The notes below the pieces were generated by a model. The model worked only from the letters and a program-made list of their open reading frames with translations. It ran no database searches and was not told where the DNA came from. The position numbers and the translations under genes were made by a program. 64,000 bases of DNA from Phaeotremella fagi. Lineage: Eukaryota > Basidiomycota > Tremellomycetes > Tremellales > Phaeotremellaceae. The DNA lies in NCBI GenBank assembly GCA_001599715.1, contig BCHU01000016.1:229436-293435 (forward strand). The letters are read 5' to 3'. Positions 1 through 11,703 of this stretch are shown here, piece by piece. How positions within the stretch are numbered: the stretch's first letter is position 1; every line of letters starts with the position of its first letter.

Positions 1-1501
1 ACAAAGATATACGACTTACCATCTCGACATCATATGATTTATAGATTTGAATATGTGAAACACTAGGACGACCACGGGTACTGTCACCGAAAACTTGTTT
101 GGAACCTCCAGAACTGAGATAGGCTTGAAATTGTTTTCGACTGAGCTCTGTTAATCCTGATCTAACCAGGTTAGAAGGGTACGACTCACGTCCGTAATGA
201 CCAGACAACGGCAAACCAGTAGAACACAGCTTGGAATCCTTGGGTATTTCGAATCCTTCCTTGTCAATACTTCAATTCAGTTGGGGGTTACTTACCAATT
301 TTCACTGGTTGCGAATAGTCCCGCGACGTAGAAGAATGTTACTAACATTGGTGGAATCCTGTGTACGATTAGGATGAGATTTTGATTGTTGATTTCTTGT
401 GTGAGAAATGAATAGTACACTTACATTGTTTCTGTTATTGATAATATCATTTTATCGAGGACGCTGTTGGTATTGACGAAGACTGATTTCATTCGAATGA
501 GGGGGATCATGATCAAAACAGCGATCATGAGATCGATAACTACGATGATCAGAAACTGATTTTAACAGGTACACAATACAATACAGTAAGTATGAAACCC
601 AACTTACTCAAGGTAGTGAAACAACAAACCTCTTGCATCTGAACAGCAGAGATACTAATCTTATGATCGTAAATCCAGAAATCATCAAGTTCAGTCTGTG
701 TAGATGAACTATCATAATACGGATAAGTGAGTGCGTAGATATCCATGACCATTCCAGCTAGGAAGGAAAGATTCATCAATCCGAATAAAGGGATTCCGAT
801 TGATTTTCGTCGATTCCAGAGGATGTAGGCCCGGAGACCGAAGAAGAGTTGGGAGAGGTAGGCGACTATTAGATTGCTTATGCAGATTGTTTGGAGGTAT
901 ACCTGTGGGTTGGGCTCAGTTTTGAAGTTTTGGGGGAGGTGGAGGTTGGTGGACTTACGGTATCGAGGTATTCTATACTTCCTTCGTCGTCTAGATGCAT
1001 TACTATGTTGTACACATCTAAACAAACTTGAACAAGGATTGAACTGTGGATATGAAAGACAAAAGTTAGTGAACCATTTGAAAATACAAGCAGACATACC
1101 ATGTTAGAATTGATACAGCGTATAAAATGATTTTATGTAACAATCGATCATCTTTGTTATTGATCACATGTTGAGTCGTCTATAAGATAATGAGATTAGG
1201 TATATGAAGTGAGTGAGAATCAAATGAACGGAATTCCAATGAACTGACGAGAGTTAAACATATACCAATGAAGACCGCTAGAATAACAGCTCCGATCCAT
1301 TTCGGCTATGACTTCGTCAATTGAATTTCTTTTTTCGAAATATCAATCGACTCACTTGAGCAATATCGAGTGGACTAGCATGCTATGAGGTTGGCATTCA
1401 GTGTTGTAGTCGAATTTGATGAGAGGAACAAGGGTGCTTACTTCTTCCAAAGCGTCCGCTATGACGGATGCGTTCGTACCTGTGTGCCATGCCCAACGCA
1501 T
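1..1501 (-). CDS. DUF6534-like multi-pass membrane protein, 3' part cut by window edge
   Basis: First of three tandem paralogs. Read from splice signals, the N-terminus (start at 1501, residues MRWAWHTGTNASV) is spread over short exons and is followed by a hydrophobic helix (PKWIGAVILAVFIGICLTL) and the shared block TTQHVINNKDDRLLHKI. Then come an Ile/Leu-rich helix, the FFGLRAYILWNRRK block, and a C-terminal block with RMKSVFVNTNSVLDKMI, which is typical of the fungal DUF6534 family (R-x-K then N-S-x-x-x-K-x-I). About seven hydrophobic segments suggest a seven-helix integral membrane protein. Family members have no established function. The last exon visible ends in a splice donor near position 18, so the cytosolic C-terminus lies outside the window. 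The exon 3 donor (GTCAGT) is inferred from alignment with the two neighbours. Confidence 0.72.
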
Positions 1502-2483
1502 ATCGTTATTGATTCCGATGAAGTTAAAACAATCAAAGATAAATCAGCGAGCAAGTGGGGAATGAAAAGTAGTTTCGAAGAAATCAAAAAGAGGGGTTCT
1601 TTCGAGATAAAAGACTCATATTTATACTCATCCGTGCTCCTTAAAGAACTGCGCTCAATTTTCAATTTTCTCCGAACATCAATTGACAGCCATCATCATT
1701 TTACTTGTTCAAAGGTACAAATAGAAGATTCACCCTAAATTAAAGACAAAGTGAGTGTCCAAAGGATTCTCGAAAGGGACACATGTTCATTATCAAGTCT
1801 AAGAGCCAAAGACGAAGATTGCGAAAACTGGAACAATCCAATTAATCAAAGTCAGAAAGTCATTCCTTTTCTTACAAAACACACAAAACACACACACACA
1901 AAGGCTTTGTGCGAAGGAGATCCGCCACTCTGGATTTCGTGTTTGATTGGGATCTACCTGTAACGTTCGAGGCTGTACAAGTACAGTGTTATTGTTTCCT
2001 TTGTGATTCCTAAAGTGACTTTAAGTAGATCAATACATGTGTCGATCTTTTCAAAGTACACGATCAGCTCATCTAGCCATCAGGAAGCCTCTTGCTATAT
2101 TGTAGTTGTCGGAAAACTACTGTTTACTGTCCTTGTCCTTGTGTGTTTGATGTTCTTCGATCAATCACGGAACTCAGATTTGTCTCTGCTGTTGATCCGA
2201 GAAAATTGGAGGTGCATAAATATACCTTAATTTTACTTGAACTTGTTCGATGTACCCAGAGACTCGTGGTTGTTTAAAGACATTAAATATGTTACTGCAT
2301 TATAATCATTCTCCTATTGTATATAACGTCTTTATAGAAACAAGAATAAAAAACAGATCCCTCCCGGCTGATACATTAAATTGGTATTATAAATGACTAC
2401 AAAAAATGAATAGAAATCGAAAACCCAAACAATGTTTTTGGTTCATTTTGAAGTGAGAGAATTTCATTGAAAGGCTACACGAG
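1502..2483. other. intergenic, promoter of first DUF6534-like gene
   Basis: No gene supported. The stretch holds the upstream region of the minus-strand gene ending at the left edge and the 3' flank of the next paralog. Short open frames on the plus strand (for example 1385-1738) have no family features and overlap exons of the minus-strand gene. Confidence 0.5.
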
Positions 2484-4115
2484 TTATTCCCTAATCACAT
2501 TGGCTGTCTCATCAACATCTTTTCGAATGCCTTTTTTGGTTATATCGGTCAGCATATTCTTATCAGTTTTTCTAATGTTGCTCACCTCTCCCTGTTTCCC
2601 ACTAAAAGGACTATCTAGAGTTTGCATATCGACATTTTCACAGCCGAGTTCTGATCCAGGTGAGGATTGACCCTAATGAAAATGATATCAGTATTTTGTC
2701 TCAAAACGAACGGCTCAACGTACAGCTTCTACATCATAAGATCTTTGACTACCAGTGACAGTCGATGATAACGCTCGAATCGCCATGCCTCTTTGAGAAC
2801 CACTTGAACTTAAATAGTTCTGGAACTTTGTTCGTCTATTGATTATATCAGTGTGCAGTGCTGGATGGTGCAGAGATAGACTTACGTTCCCATTGACCAG
2901 ACTACTGCGAACCAATAGAAAACCGAATGAAAACCTTGAGCGTTTCTCAACCTTTTGGGTTATCAATATGTATTCTAACGTAGTCGAAACTCAAGAGCTT
3001 ACCAGTTAGCAGTGGATTGTGTATGAAATAAGGCGATGATGTAGAAGAGTGACATCAACATTGGTGGTAGCCTTTGATCACTTCAGCTTTGAGTCATTTG
3101 GTTTGTCTGTTCAACTTACATTGTCTCGGTCAACGTTAAGATAATCTTATTGATGACACCGTTTGTAGCTGCGAAACCAGATTTCATACGAACGAGAGCG
3201 GCGATGATCAAAGAGGTGATGACGGTATCGGTGACTGTGCATTGTTAGTCTATCTGTTAATTCTCAGACCAGAGAAAGTCCTCACGTAATGTTGGGGAAC
3301 AGCAGATCTCCTGCATTTGAGCACTCATCAAATTCAATTGACCCATCCAACTCAACATCGCCCCAATCGCTTCCGGTGTAGACGAAGCATCATAGAACGG
3401 TTGAGTGAAGGCGTAGATATCATCCATTAAGCCAACTATCAATGCTACGTGCATTAAACCAAATACGACTATACCGACGATCTTGCGTCTTTGCCAGAGA
3501 ACGTAGGCTCTCCAACCGAAGAAGAGTTGAGCGCAGTATGCTACCCAGAGATTACAGAAGCATTCGGTGATGAGAAGGAGCTTGAGTTTGTGTTATTAGA
3601 GTTCTTTGTTGTATTCAAAGGGTTACACTTACTGTATCGACGTACTCGTAGTCTGCTACTGTGTTGAAATTGTCCACAATGTGCTTAGAAGCCACAGAAA
3701 CCATAATCAAGTTGGCCCTGTATTCGATACCGTCAATATGTATACGTCAAAACTTGACACCATCGTACTCACACTGTGAGAAAGACAATCGCAAATAGAA
3801 GGAACCTATGAAATAATCTATCGTCCTTGACTTTGATAACATGTTGAATGGTCTGTCGTCAGTGAAGTCTAGTTAAAATCACTCACAAGAACCAAATTCC
3901 CCCCGACAAAAAGTGCCAACAGTGTTCCACCTGCAATTTGAGCCTTTGAGATTGTTAGTACATACAGAAGCCGATGTTCGATAGTGGGACTTACATGCAT
4001 AATGGTTACATTGGATTCTCCCTGAAATGTATCAGTAAAACAATTATCGAATAACTAGAAGGAGATAGAGACCACTCACCCCTTCACGTAGATTAGCAAG
4101 CGTCGTCGCGTCCAT
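2484..4115 (-). CDS. DUF6534-like multi-pass membrane protein (second tandem copy)
   Basis: The start at 4115 gives MDATTLANLREG, then small exons giving GTLLALFVGGNLVL and TIQHVIKVKDDRLFHRF, which line up with the first and third copies. Further blocks are the helix after it (LLFAIVFLT), LFGWRAYVLWQRRK, FAATNGVINKIILTLTETM and a C-terminal soluble tail. The tail reads through a final intron (donor GTACGT near 2730, acceptor near 2669) into a hydrophilic segment ending NVIRE and a TAA at 2484. Without that splice the frame would stop at 2715. The predicted topology is about seven helices plus a cytosolic tail. Function is unknown for the family. Tandem placement and shared exon pattern indicate local duplication followed by strong divergence. 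Confidence 0.72.
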
Positions 4116-4835
4116 GATGAATCGAGATGAGTAGTTTTGAAGATCAAAGGGATGAGATTACTACGGAAACCGAAGATCAAGTAAAGAGAATGATCGAGGA
4201 GAGAAATTATGAACGTTAACCATGATATTTATACCATTGTCGTTTTGATGTTTTCATTGATCACGACTTCCTTGAAAGGTCGATGAGGGGAAAAGGCTTC
4301 ATTTGGAGCTAAAAAATCTTTAAAAGGTATGGAAGGAGGAAAGGATTGGGGTGAAGGACTTAAAAAAAAGTTTTTGATGACTTTCGGTACGTGTTTGTGT
4401 TCATTGATATAGAAGGGTGGAATATGAGAAATCCTTCTGAGTCGAAGAATTGTTTTGAACACAAAGGGAAATGTGATACAGAAAGTTAAAGGGAAACTTT
4501 GAAGGAAAAGGCATTCTGTTTCAAAATCGCTGATCATCATTAAATGATGGTTCCTGCTGAAACGGGCGGTATGGCCCTTTCAAACAACTCTGTCCTCTCA
4601 AAAAGAAGTTAACCAGGGCGCAACTCCTCTGATGAACCGTTTTTGATCATCAAACAGACATCAGGCAATATTGTAGCACGAGCTTCCAACCCCGTTATCT
4701 GGCTCGGAGGCAATTCAATTGCTGGTAACACTAGCTGTACGAGTACACATTGTTCATCATAAAATACAGCTTAACAATTCTTCAAAGCACTTTCGAAGTC
4801 CTACGATCGCCGTTTAGCCAATTGATCGGTCAAAT
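4116..4835. other. intergenic between second and third DUF6534-like genes
   Basis: Upstream region of the second copy and 3' flank of the third. A 103-codon open frame at 4229-4540 (minus) lacks family features, a coherent splice context or a homologous block in the paralogs, so no gene is called. Confidence 0.5.
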
Positions 4836-6445
4836 TCAATGGACACTTACGAGATATCCGTCCTCAACAACTTTTCCTCTCTTGACACCGCTCTGTGTTT
4901 CTGAGCTTTCTTGGTCCTTTCTTAGTATTTTCACCTCAAGTTCCTGAGACTAATCATCGTTAGCTGACTCGGATGTAAGGGACCCACTTTTGAGGAATTA
5001 TCCGATGATGGTTCATCATAGGTTAAATTTGGAAGTGTTAATTCATCGGGTATAGCGCTCATCAATTTAGAGTACTCTTTCCGTCTAGACTTTGTCAGCA
5101 TATGTGGGGGTCATTTACACACCTGTTCAATGACCAAACGATTGCGAACCAATAGAAAATACTTTGAAGAGATGCGGTATTTCTGAACCTGAGAGCTGGT
5201 TAGAACTCGACATGAGAACATCGGACTCACCAACTACCCATCCCAACTCCCACAAAGAGACCATAAGCGTAAAGAGCTGCCATGATCATTGGTGGTGCCC
5301 TGTACGACATTAGCTATGTTTCTTGTTTCGTTGGGACTTCCACGTACATTGTCTCCGCTAACATAATGATGAATCGTTGGATCACACTTTTGGTAGTCGA
5401 AAAGAAAGTTTGCATTCGCAGTAATGCGACGATGATCAATGAAACTATTAATACTGATTGTCAGTCATGGAATTTTCTTCAACCCACAATCTGCGGCTAA
5501 AATACATGTCAGTGAGAAAGTAATGAATAGATTCTGAACAAATTCACCCAGGACCAGTACTGTACAAGTCTCCTGTAAAGGTCTCCTATAAATCGTCAAC
5601 CTATTCACCCAATCTTCCATGTTTAACAAGTCCGAAGGCGAGGTAGAAGAGTCGAATCTTGGTTCAGTCAAACCGATGATATCAAGAGCGACTCCAGAGA
5701 CCAGAGAAACATGTGTGAAGAAAATTATTAAATAGGCTACAACTCGAGATTTATGCCATAGATGCCATGCTCGGACACCGAAATAGATTTGAGTGAGGAA
5801 AGCGACTATGGTGTTGAAGAGGTAAGCGATTATTACGGACATCTGGGATTCAGTTGTTAGTTGGTTGTCTCAGAAGATCAAGCATAATTACTTACTGAAT
5901 CTAAGTAATAGATATCGGCTAATGAGTTGAAATTCGAAAAGATATGTCCAGCGTCAACGTTCATGACAATAAATGTCGACCTGGACAGGAGTCAGCAAAG
6001 GTATCAGGATTAGTTGCAACACATACGTCGTAAGCAGCGATACCATTCCCAACAACAACCTCCCCAGTATCTTGTCATCATCGCAATTCGTATAATACTG
6101 TATTGTCTGATACCATAAGTGAAATTCCGTCAACACGTACTTACTAAAGTCAAACATATCCCCAAACCGAGAGCGACTGTGACTGAACCAGTATATTGAG
6201 ACTGTTCTCATGTAAGCATAACACGTTGATACAAACAACAAGCATAATTTACCTTCAGAATAGTAAGTGGTACAGCCCCCTAATAAAACATCAAAGGTTA
6301 GCAAAAGTCTAGATTTTACCCAAACAAAGACGAAAAGAGTCTGAATAAACAATTTAAGAAAACAGTGACTAACTCTCATCAGGAACGTCGCTAATTCTTC
6401 TGGATCCATTTTTGTATCGTAAACAGGATCAAAATCAAAATCCAT
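4836..6445 (-). CDS. DUF6534-like multi-pass membrane protein (third tandem copy)
   Basis: The start at 6445 gives MDFDFDPVYDTKMDPEELAT. Exons then give TGSVTVALGLGICLTL and TIQYYTNCDDDKILGR, matching the same positions in the two neighbours. The central part reads IYFGVRAWHLWHKSR and a helix with SLVSGVALDIIGLTEPRFD. The C-terminal block LLRMQTFFSTTKSVIQRFI corresponds to the R-x-K/T...N/S-x-x-x-x-R/K-x-I motif of DUF6534. The soluble tail continues after a last intron (acceptor near 4949) to a TGA at about 4836. An alternative final splice (GTAAGT at about 4853) would move the stop to about 4758. Seven or so membrane helices are expected and the role is unknown. This is the most divergent copy of the trio. 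Confidence 0.7.
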
Positions 6446-7110
6446 TCTAGACAGTCGATTTTGATGCGATTGAGAACTGATGATAAATGATCCACAATTG
6501 GTTTAGAGTAGGATCTGTGAAACTTTGAGATGGTAACACTGATAACAACTGACTAAATAACAAGTGAAATGATGGGGAATGAGTTTATTTTCGATGATGA
6601 CATGGATTTCTTGGAGAGGAAGTGAAACATTCCGAAAGTAGTGCTTGCAGAATGTACAGGTTGTTTGGTGTTATCACTACGTATACATCTCTAACAAGGT
6701 GTGTAACCTCTGAAGAGAAGCGATACCGGCACTGCGAATTCTTTGGACGCCATCAGCCAAAATCCAACGCCTCCAGCGCCAAACCGCCCAAACTGCCAGC
6801 CATTTTGGTCCATAAAACTTCTTAAATTTTTGAGTATTCTCCTGCAGTTGGCGGAATTGTTCTGTCGAACATAAAGTTTACGTGTAGACTTTTACATCGA
6901 TGGAGCGTGGATGATATCGGCTTTGTAGAGATCATAGTGTCATTCTAGCTCATGGAGAGTGGCGCCTTTCCTTGTGTTCAAGATGACATCGTGAAGGCTG
7001 TTAGGCTTCCAGTCTTCTGAAGTGGAGCCCTACAGTGATTGACTCGTATTTGGTGTATATTAGAGACTGCTGCTTGTATTTTTATCAGTCTAAGACCAAC
7101 ATAACTCACA
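6446..7110. other. divergent intergenic region
   Basis: Upstream of a minus-strand membrane-protein gene and a plus-strand small gene. I see no gene, repeat or convincing motif in it. Confidence 0.5.
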
Positions 7111-7524
7111 ATGTCCCTCCAAAGTGTAATGAGCTCCCTCACCATCCAGCTCACTGAATGGATACATTCATTCCTAGAAACCCCCAAACACGATATCACC
7201 ATACCAATAGAACGTACCAAAGAGCTCTACAATTTGATAAAACAGCTAGCAGATACTTTTGAGTCCGATGACGATCTCGAGAGCAAAATGGAAGATTTGA
7301 AAAGTTGTCTTGATAAGGTCTTTGCTGCTGGGATTAATTTTGATACGACTGATAATCAGGATCATGAGGCTATTTCAATTTTTTATAGTTCTTTACACGC
7401 TTTTTCCGATCAAGCTCATGTTGTCAGCTCCTCTTTTGAACAACGTTTGATGGGGTCTCTTGTAAGTACAGTAGATACTGTTACCAAGGGTGGCGAGAGA
7501 CGCGAGGAAGGAGAACGACAATAA
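7111..7524 (+). CDS. small hypothetical protein (137 aa)
   Basis: An open frame of 137 codons without an obligatory intron, starting MSLQSVMSSLTIQLTEWI after an A-rich leader (ATAACTCACA before the ATG). The product is predicted to be helical, rich in Leu, Glu and Asp, with a heptad-like central part (residues ~35-75) and a charged Arg/Glu tail. There is no signal peptide or membrane segment. A possible donor GTAAGT at about 7462 could replace the tail by an alternative 3' exon. No family was recognised. The call rests on length, a consistent start context, and its place in an otherwise empty gap between two genes facing away from and toward it. Confidence 0.55.
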   Translation: MSLQSVMSSLTIQLTEWIHSFLETPKHDITIPIERTKELYNLIKQLADTFESDDDLESKMEDLKSCLDKVFAAGINFDTTDNQDHEAISIFYSSLHAFSDQAHVVSSSFEQRLMGSLVSTVDTVTKGGERREEGERQ

Positions 7525-7779
7525 TAGATTTTGGTAGTAGCCATTGTGCTGTTTCTCATCTCGAGTTGTATTGCACTGTATGAAGTAGATTGCTGCATCC
7601 ACTGGTGTCTTCTCTGTGATGCAATTTTCATTTCCAGTTGAAGTCAGAAAGTGAAATTGCTGTTCAATGAAGCGTACATTTCGAAATCTTCCTTTCCATA
7701 AATTGTAAGAAACATGCTGCATAAACTGTACTGGTACAAACGATCACAACCCCATCCCATCCTTCATCCATCATCCGAC

Positions 7780-9588
7780 CTAAGCTTCAACCTCGACTTC
7801 ACGTTTCTTAAGAACCAAAGGTTCACCTTTGACTCTTTGCCAAACGTCGAAAACGTCTTCGACGACAGTTTCAAAGTGACTGGTAGCGTCGAAGGATTTG
7901 GTTATGAAGATGTTGTCGTTGGTTCCTGGTGAGGTTGGGGCGTAGAGTGGAGTGATTGATACGAACCTAGAGTATACGTCAGTACTCATTTCTTTTTGTG
8001 TAAGCAATCCAACTTACTTGTCAACTACTGTTCCTAACAATTGAAGTCCTGGTAAGATCTCTCTTTCCGGGACGGAGGTTTCAACGATAGTTGAGACGAT
8101 GGCGATGTAAACGTTCTTTGCGGCTACGTTATGTGCTGAAGAAACAGCTGCAATGTAGATATCTATTTGGGAGTTAGTATAAGACTACCACACGACTAGA
8201 AACGACGTACCATTCTTTCTACCGACTTGGTTTTGTGGAATGATAATTTGTGCAGAGTCGGAATCGTCGGTACCAGGGATTGGATGTTTGAGGATACAAA
8301 TAGCTCTGACGACTTTGCCAGTCTCGATAACTCTGACTTTACCGTCGTTTCCAGCGCTTGAATCGAGTTCTTGTCCAGCACCGAAATAACTTGGATCACC
8401 GATAACTTTCTTGGCTTTAACTGTTTCACCGTCTGATGTGACTCCGACGAATAATCCGTTATCGTCGACATTGATTTTATCAATCTTCTTATCCAGCATG
8501 TAGGTTCCACCGTAGATTGCTGATAATCTCGCGAATGATTGGGGGAGTTCACCTAATCCGTATAATGGGTAAATGTACGGTGATTTACCGTATCTTGCGA
8601 TTGATGAAGTGTAGAGGATGATACGATCAATCGTTGGTTTAGCTGGTTTGGTGATGTAGCTAGAAAGTCAATAGGTTGTCATTGTCTTTAACTCACTCAT
8701 CATCGAGCCACAATGCCATAGCGTGACCAATGAAATCTTGAGTTCCTGCCTCAAGACCGAATTTGGTGTAGAGTTCTTTCATTGATTGTGTGTTGACATC
8801 GAAGCCTTAGTATAAGTCAGTAAACAACACCTAAAGTAAAGGTAAGACCCACCTTGATGAGTAGCGGGATCATCTTCTTTAAAGTTTTGTAAGAATTGGA
8901 AGAAGTTCTTGGCTCTTCTCTTCTCAAACAAACCCATTAAAGGACTTCTGATAGCTTCCATCTCTGTCGCTGGCACCTTTGAGATTTTACCATCACGATA
9001 AACGTATGATCCTGCGATGACCTTGAATTCCATGTAACGGGTTACATCGGTGTGAACGAGGATTCTGGTTAGTTCACCGGATGAGAGGATGAATTTGGGG
9101 ATCAGGTCGACGGCGTAATCGCGATCTCTGCCTAGTTGGAGAGCTTCTGGTGGAGCTGATTGACGGAATTTTTGGTATAGCTGGGATGGGGTTAGTTGAT
9201 TGTTACTCCTATACAACTATACAACTAACTTGAGTCAGATTCAAACTTGCACTGTCTCCACCGTAGTAATCATTCCTGTCCATGTGAAGTACCTTTTGGC
9301 CATCGACGGAGAGTAAACCAGATAGGATACATTCAGTGAGGCCCGTGCCCTGCGGTGGATCAGTTTTCCACTCTCATTTCTGCATAGAGGACATTTATGT
9401 TGTCCAGAGATAATAGAGTTGACGGATTTAGTGAAGGACTAATACTTACGAGCACGATAACCTAGAGAGGAGAAGGGTCAGCTTAGATCTCACGTAACTT
9501 GAGGAGTAATAGGGGTAAATGAGAATGGAAAACGGGGGATGGGGTAGCGATCACTGCTGGGTAGACTTACATCGTATTCTTCATCCAT
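7780..9588 (-). CDS. GDI1: Rab GDP-dissociation inhibitor
   Basis: This protein extracts GDP-bound, prenylated Rab/Ypt GTPases from membranes and recycles them through the cytosol, and it is essential for vesicle traffic. The N-terminus MDEEYD + VIVL + [17 protein letters not shown] is the GDI/REP family FAD-fold signature. It continues [20 protein letters not shown], then the Rab-binding region ([40 protein letters not shown]). The C-terminus reads [19 protein letters not shown]. The order and length fit the ~450-residue family. The CDS is split by many short introns, including a 12-nt microexon (9450-9461) that encodes exactly VIVL. Start at 9588, stop TAG at 7780. It is divergent from CK2 beta across 393 bp. 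Confidence 0.95.
9450..9461 (-). other. GDI1: 12-nt microexon of GDI1
   Basis: Reading the minus strand, an acceptor (CTCTCTAG) precedes 12 bases coding Val-Ile-Val-Leu, then a donor GTAAGTATTAG follows. Skipping it would delete the beta strand before the GTGLTE dinucleotide-fold motif, yet keep frame. Confidence 0.85.
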
Positions 9589-9727
9589 GTTGCGATGAGT
9601 TGTTGTAGACTATGTATGGAATAAGATGAATTTGAAGATGAGATATGGGATTGAATTGAATGAACAGACAGTGATAACCACCAAGCAACCAGCCAGCGCG
9701 TCACCAGCCAGCCTTTGATAGCAACAG

Positions 9728-9785
9728 TTAGGCGCGGAAATCCACCATTGGAAGCAGGCGCCTATTTACAAGTTAAGACGCCTAA
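9728..9785. promoter_or_regulatory. three T[TA]AGGCG motifs in the GDI1-CKB1 divergent promoter
   Basis: TTAGGCG at 9728-9734, ATAGGCG (minus strand) at 9759-9765 inside the palindrome AGGCGCCT, and TTAGGCG (minus strand) at 9779-9785. They lie within 58 bp, about 145 bp upstream of GDI1 and 200 bp upstream of the CK2 beta start. The binding factor is unknown. Confidence 0.45.
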
Positions 9786-9981
9786 ATCACTTCTGCTTCC
9801 TTAGTTGATTGCATTCTAACACCTTCTCATACCATATCTTTTTATTGCTTTTGATTCTTATTCCTGTTCTTATACTCCCCTACACTCTCAGTCGATATCT
9901 TGTACAGTCAAGGCTAGAATCGATAGAAACACGAGATAGATCATCATCTAACCCCTATCACCCACCATCCACCACCGCGTA

Positions 9982-11395
9982 ATGTCAAATTTACCTGAAA
10001 GAGATATGGATCCAGAAGAGATTGAACAAGATGATGACGCTCAATTTGGTATGTAATCTGTCATACAACTAAAACTATCCAGTCGGCTTATATAATCTAT
10101 AGATTCCTCTTCACAAGCATCTTCAACACAAACATCGACTTTAACTTGGATCGTGAGTTTCGTCTCTTCGTTGCTAATCATGTGATACGATAATTGATAT
10201 TTCTTGTAGACTTGGTTCACCTCACTTCCTGGACACGATTATTTCTGTGAAGTACACGAAGATTTCATTGAGGATGATTTCAACTTGACTGGTAGGTCTG
10301 ACTTGACCATACTGGGGCTAACGTGGATAGGTTTACAGTCTATGGTTCCGTTCTGGAAAGAAGCTTTAGAAATGGTTTTGGACGTTGAGCCTGGTACGTT
10401 TTTGATTTTCTTTCTCAATCACGACTAGACCGACTGATTTCTGGCTGTAGAAGAAGACTCTGCAAAGATACCTGATGTTTCTATCGTCGAATCATCTGCT
10501 GAACTACTCTACGGTCTTGTCCATCAACGATTCATCCTCACCAAAGCTGGTTTAACAAGTATGGTAAGTGATCACGTATAATTCCCAATCCCTAATTCTT
10601 GCCGCTAAATTTCACTGCAGGTTGAGAAATACGAAGCAGGTCAATTTGGTGCATGTCCCCGTGTCTTCTGTTACGCAACACCAGTTTTACCCTGTGGGAG
10701 AGCCGATATGCCAGGCTTGGATACTGTTAAATTGTTTTGTCCAAACTGTGGTGACATCTATGCTCCACCTAGTAGTAAATATTCAGCGGTTGATGGTGGG
10801 TCGACAATCAATTATCACATGATACTTTAGATACTTTAGCTAACGAATCAACTTCGTAGGAGCATTCTTCGGAACTACATTCGCACCGTTATTCTTCCAA
10901 ACCTACCCAGAACTACTCGCAACCCCCTTCGTCCCAACCCTCTCAACTCCAATCGCACCGACTCATCCACTCGAAAACACAGATTCCCCAAGTACCAACC
11001 CGTCCAAACAAACACAAATCATCCCAGGTGGAGAAACGATAACGAACCCTAATCCCAACGGTGGACAGAAACCAGCTTTGGGTAGAGTCTACATACCAAG
11101 GATATACGGGTTCAAAGTATCGGAAAGAGCGAAATCAGGACCTAGAATGAAATGGCTCCGAGATCGACCGAACGCTTTTGACGAACTTGATAAAGTCGAT
11201 TTTAGGGGTCGATGGATCAGTGAGCAAGGGGGTGATGGGGTTGTTGAAGAAAAAATTAGTGGTGGAGGTACAGGGAAGAAGGGGAAGTTGTTTGATGATG
11301 AGGAAGAGGATGTTGATGATGACGAGGAAGAGGAGGAGGAGGATGCGGTTGGGGCAGCGACGGCGACGGTTCCTGCTCCGGCTGGGAGACGATAG
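9982..11395 (+). CDS. CKB1: casein kinase 2 regulatory (beta) subunit
   Basis: Regulatory subunit of the CK2 tetramer; it stabilises the catalytic subunits and steers substrate choice. The sequence shows TWFTSLPGHDYFCEVHEDFI, the CK2-beta signature, then FNLTGLQSMVPFWKEALEM, SAELLYGLVHQRFILTKAG and the zinc ribbon with CPRVFCYATPVLPCG and KLFCPNCGDIYAPP. The four Cys ligands are present. It continues GAFFGTTFAPLFFQTYPEL and PRIYGFKVSERAKSG. Unlike short metazoan forms it has an insert of about 50 residues rich in Thr/Pro/Asn after the ribbon and a very acidic Asp/Glu C-terminal tail (11300-11350). It is split by several short introns; the start at 9982 gives MSNLPERDMDPEEIEQDDD. Confidence 0.95.
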
Positions 11396-11703
11396 GGCGG
11401 GCTTTGGGGGTTTGGATTTAGTGTATGAATAACGATTTCTTCTGATTCATGTATGTCGTCAATGATACCCTCAAGGTGGGAACTGTGCAGTCATATAATG
11501 GTTTCTAGTACTTGACTGTATCTTCAAGAGTGAGCTGTTAAGAATATCAGAACTATCGTTAGATCGATAATGAAGCATGGGATTTCATAAATCTACAATC
11601 ATTTTCTGGTGTCGTACTTGGTCGATATATACAGAATCAAAAACCAATCACATCAAATAATACGTTTTTCCCGATCTATATACAAATCCTCTTCATATCC
11701 ATC
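11396..11703. other. convergent 3' intergenic region
   Basis: Lies between the stops of CKB1 (plus) and a minus-strand gene. Only 3' flanking sequence is seen. Confidence 0.5.

Noticed and set aside
1385..1738. 117-codon plus-strand open frame
   Set aside because: It overlaps first exons of the minus-strand DUF6534-like gene, has no family features, and no paralog appears before the other two copies.
4229..4540. 103-codon minus-strand open frame between two membrane-protein genes
   Set aside because: Low-complexity Phe/Pro/His-rich product without domain or splice context; likely chance.
7393..7722. Overlapping minus-strand frames opposite the 137-aa gene
   Set aside because: No coding character beyond being open; antisense to the 3' half of a better-supported gene.
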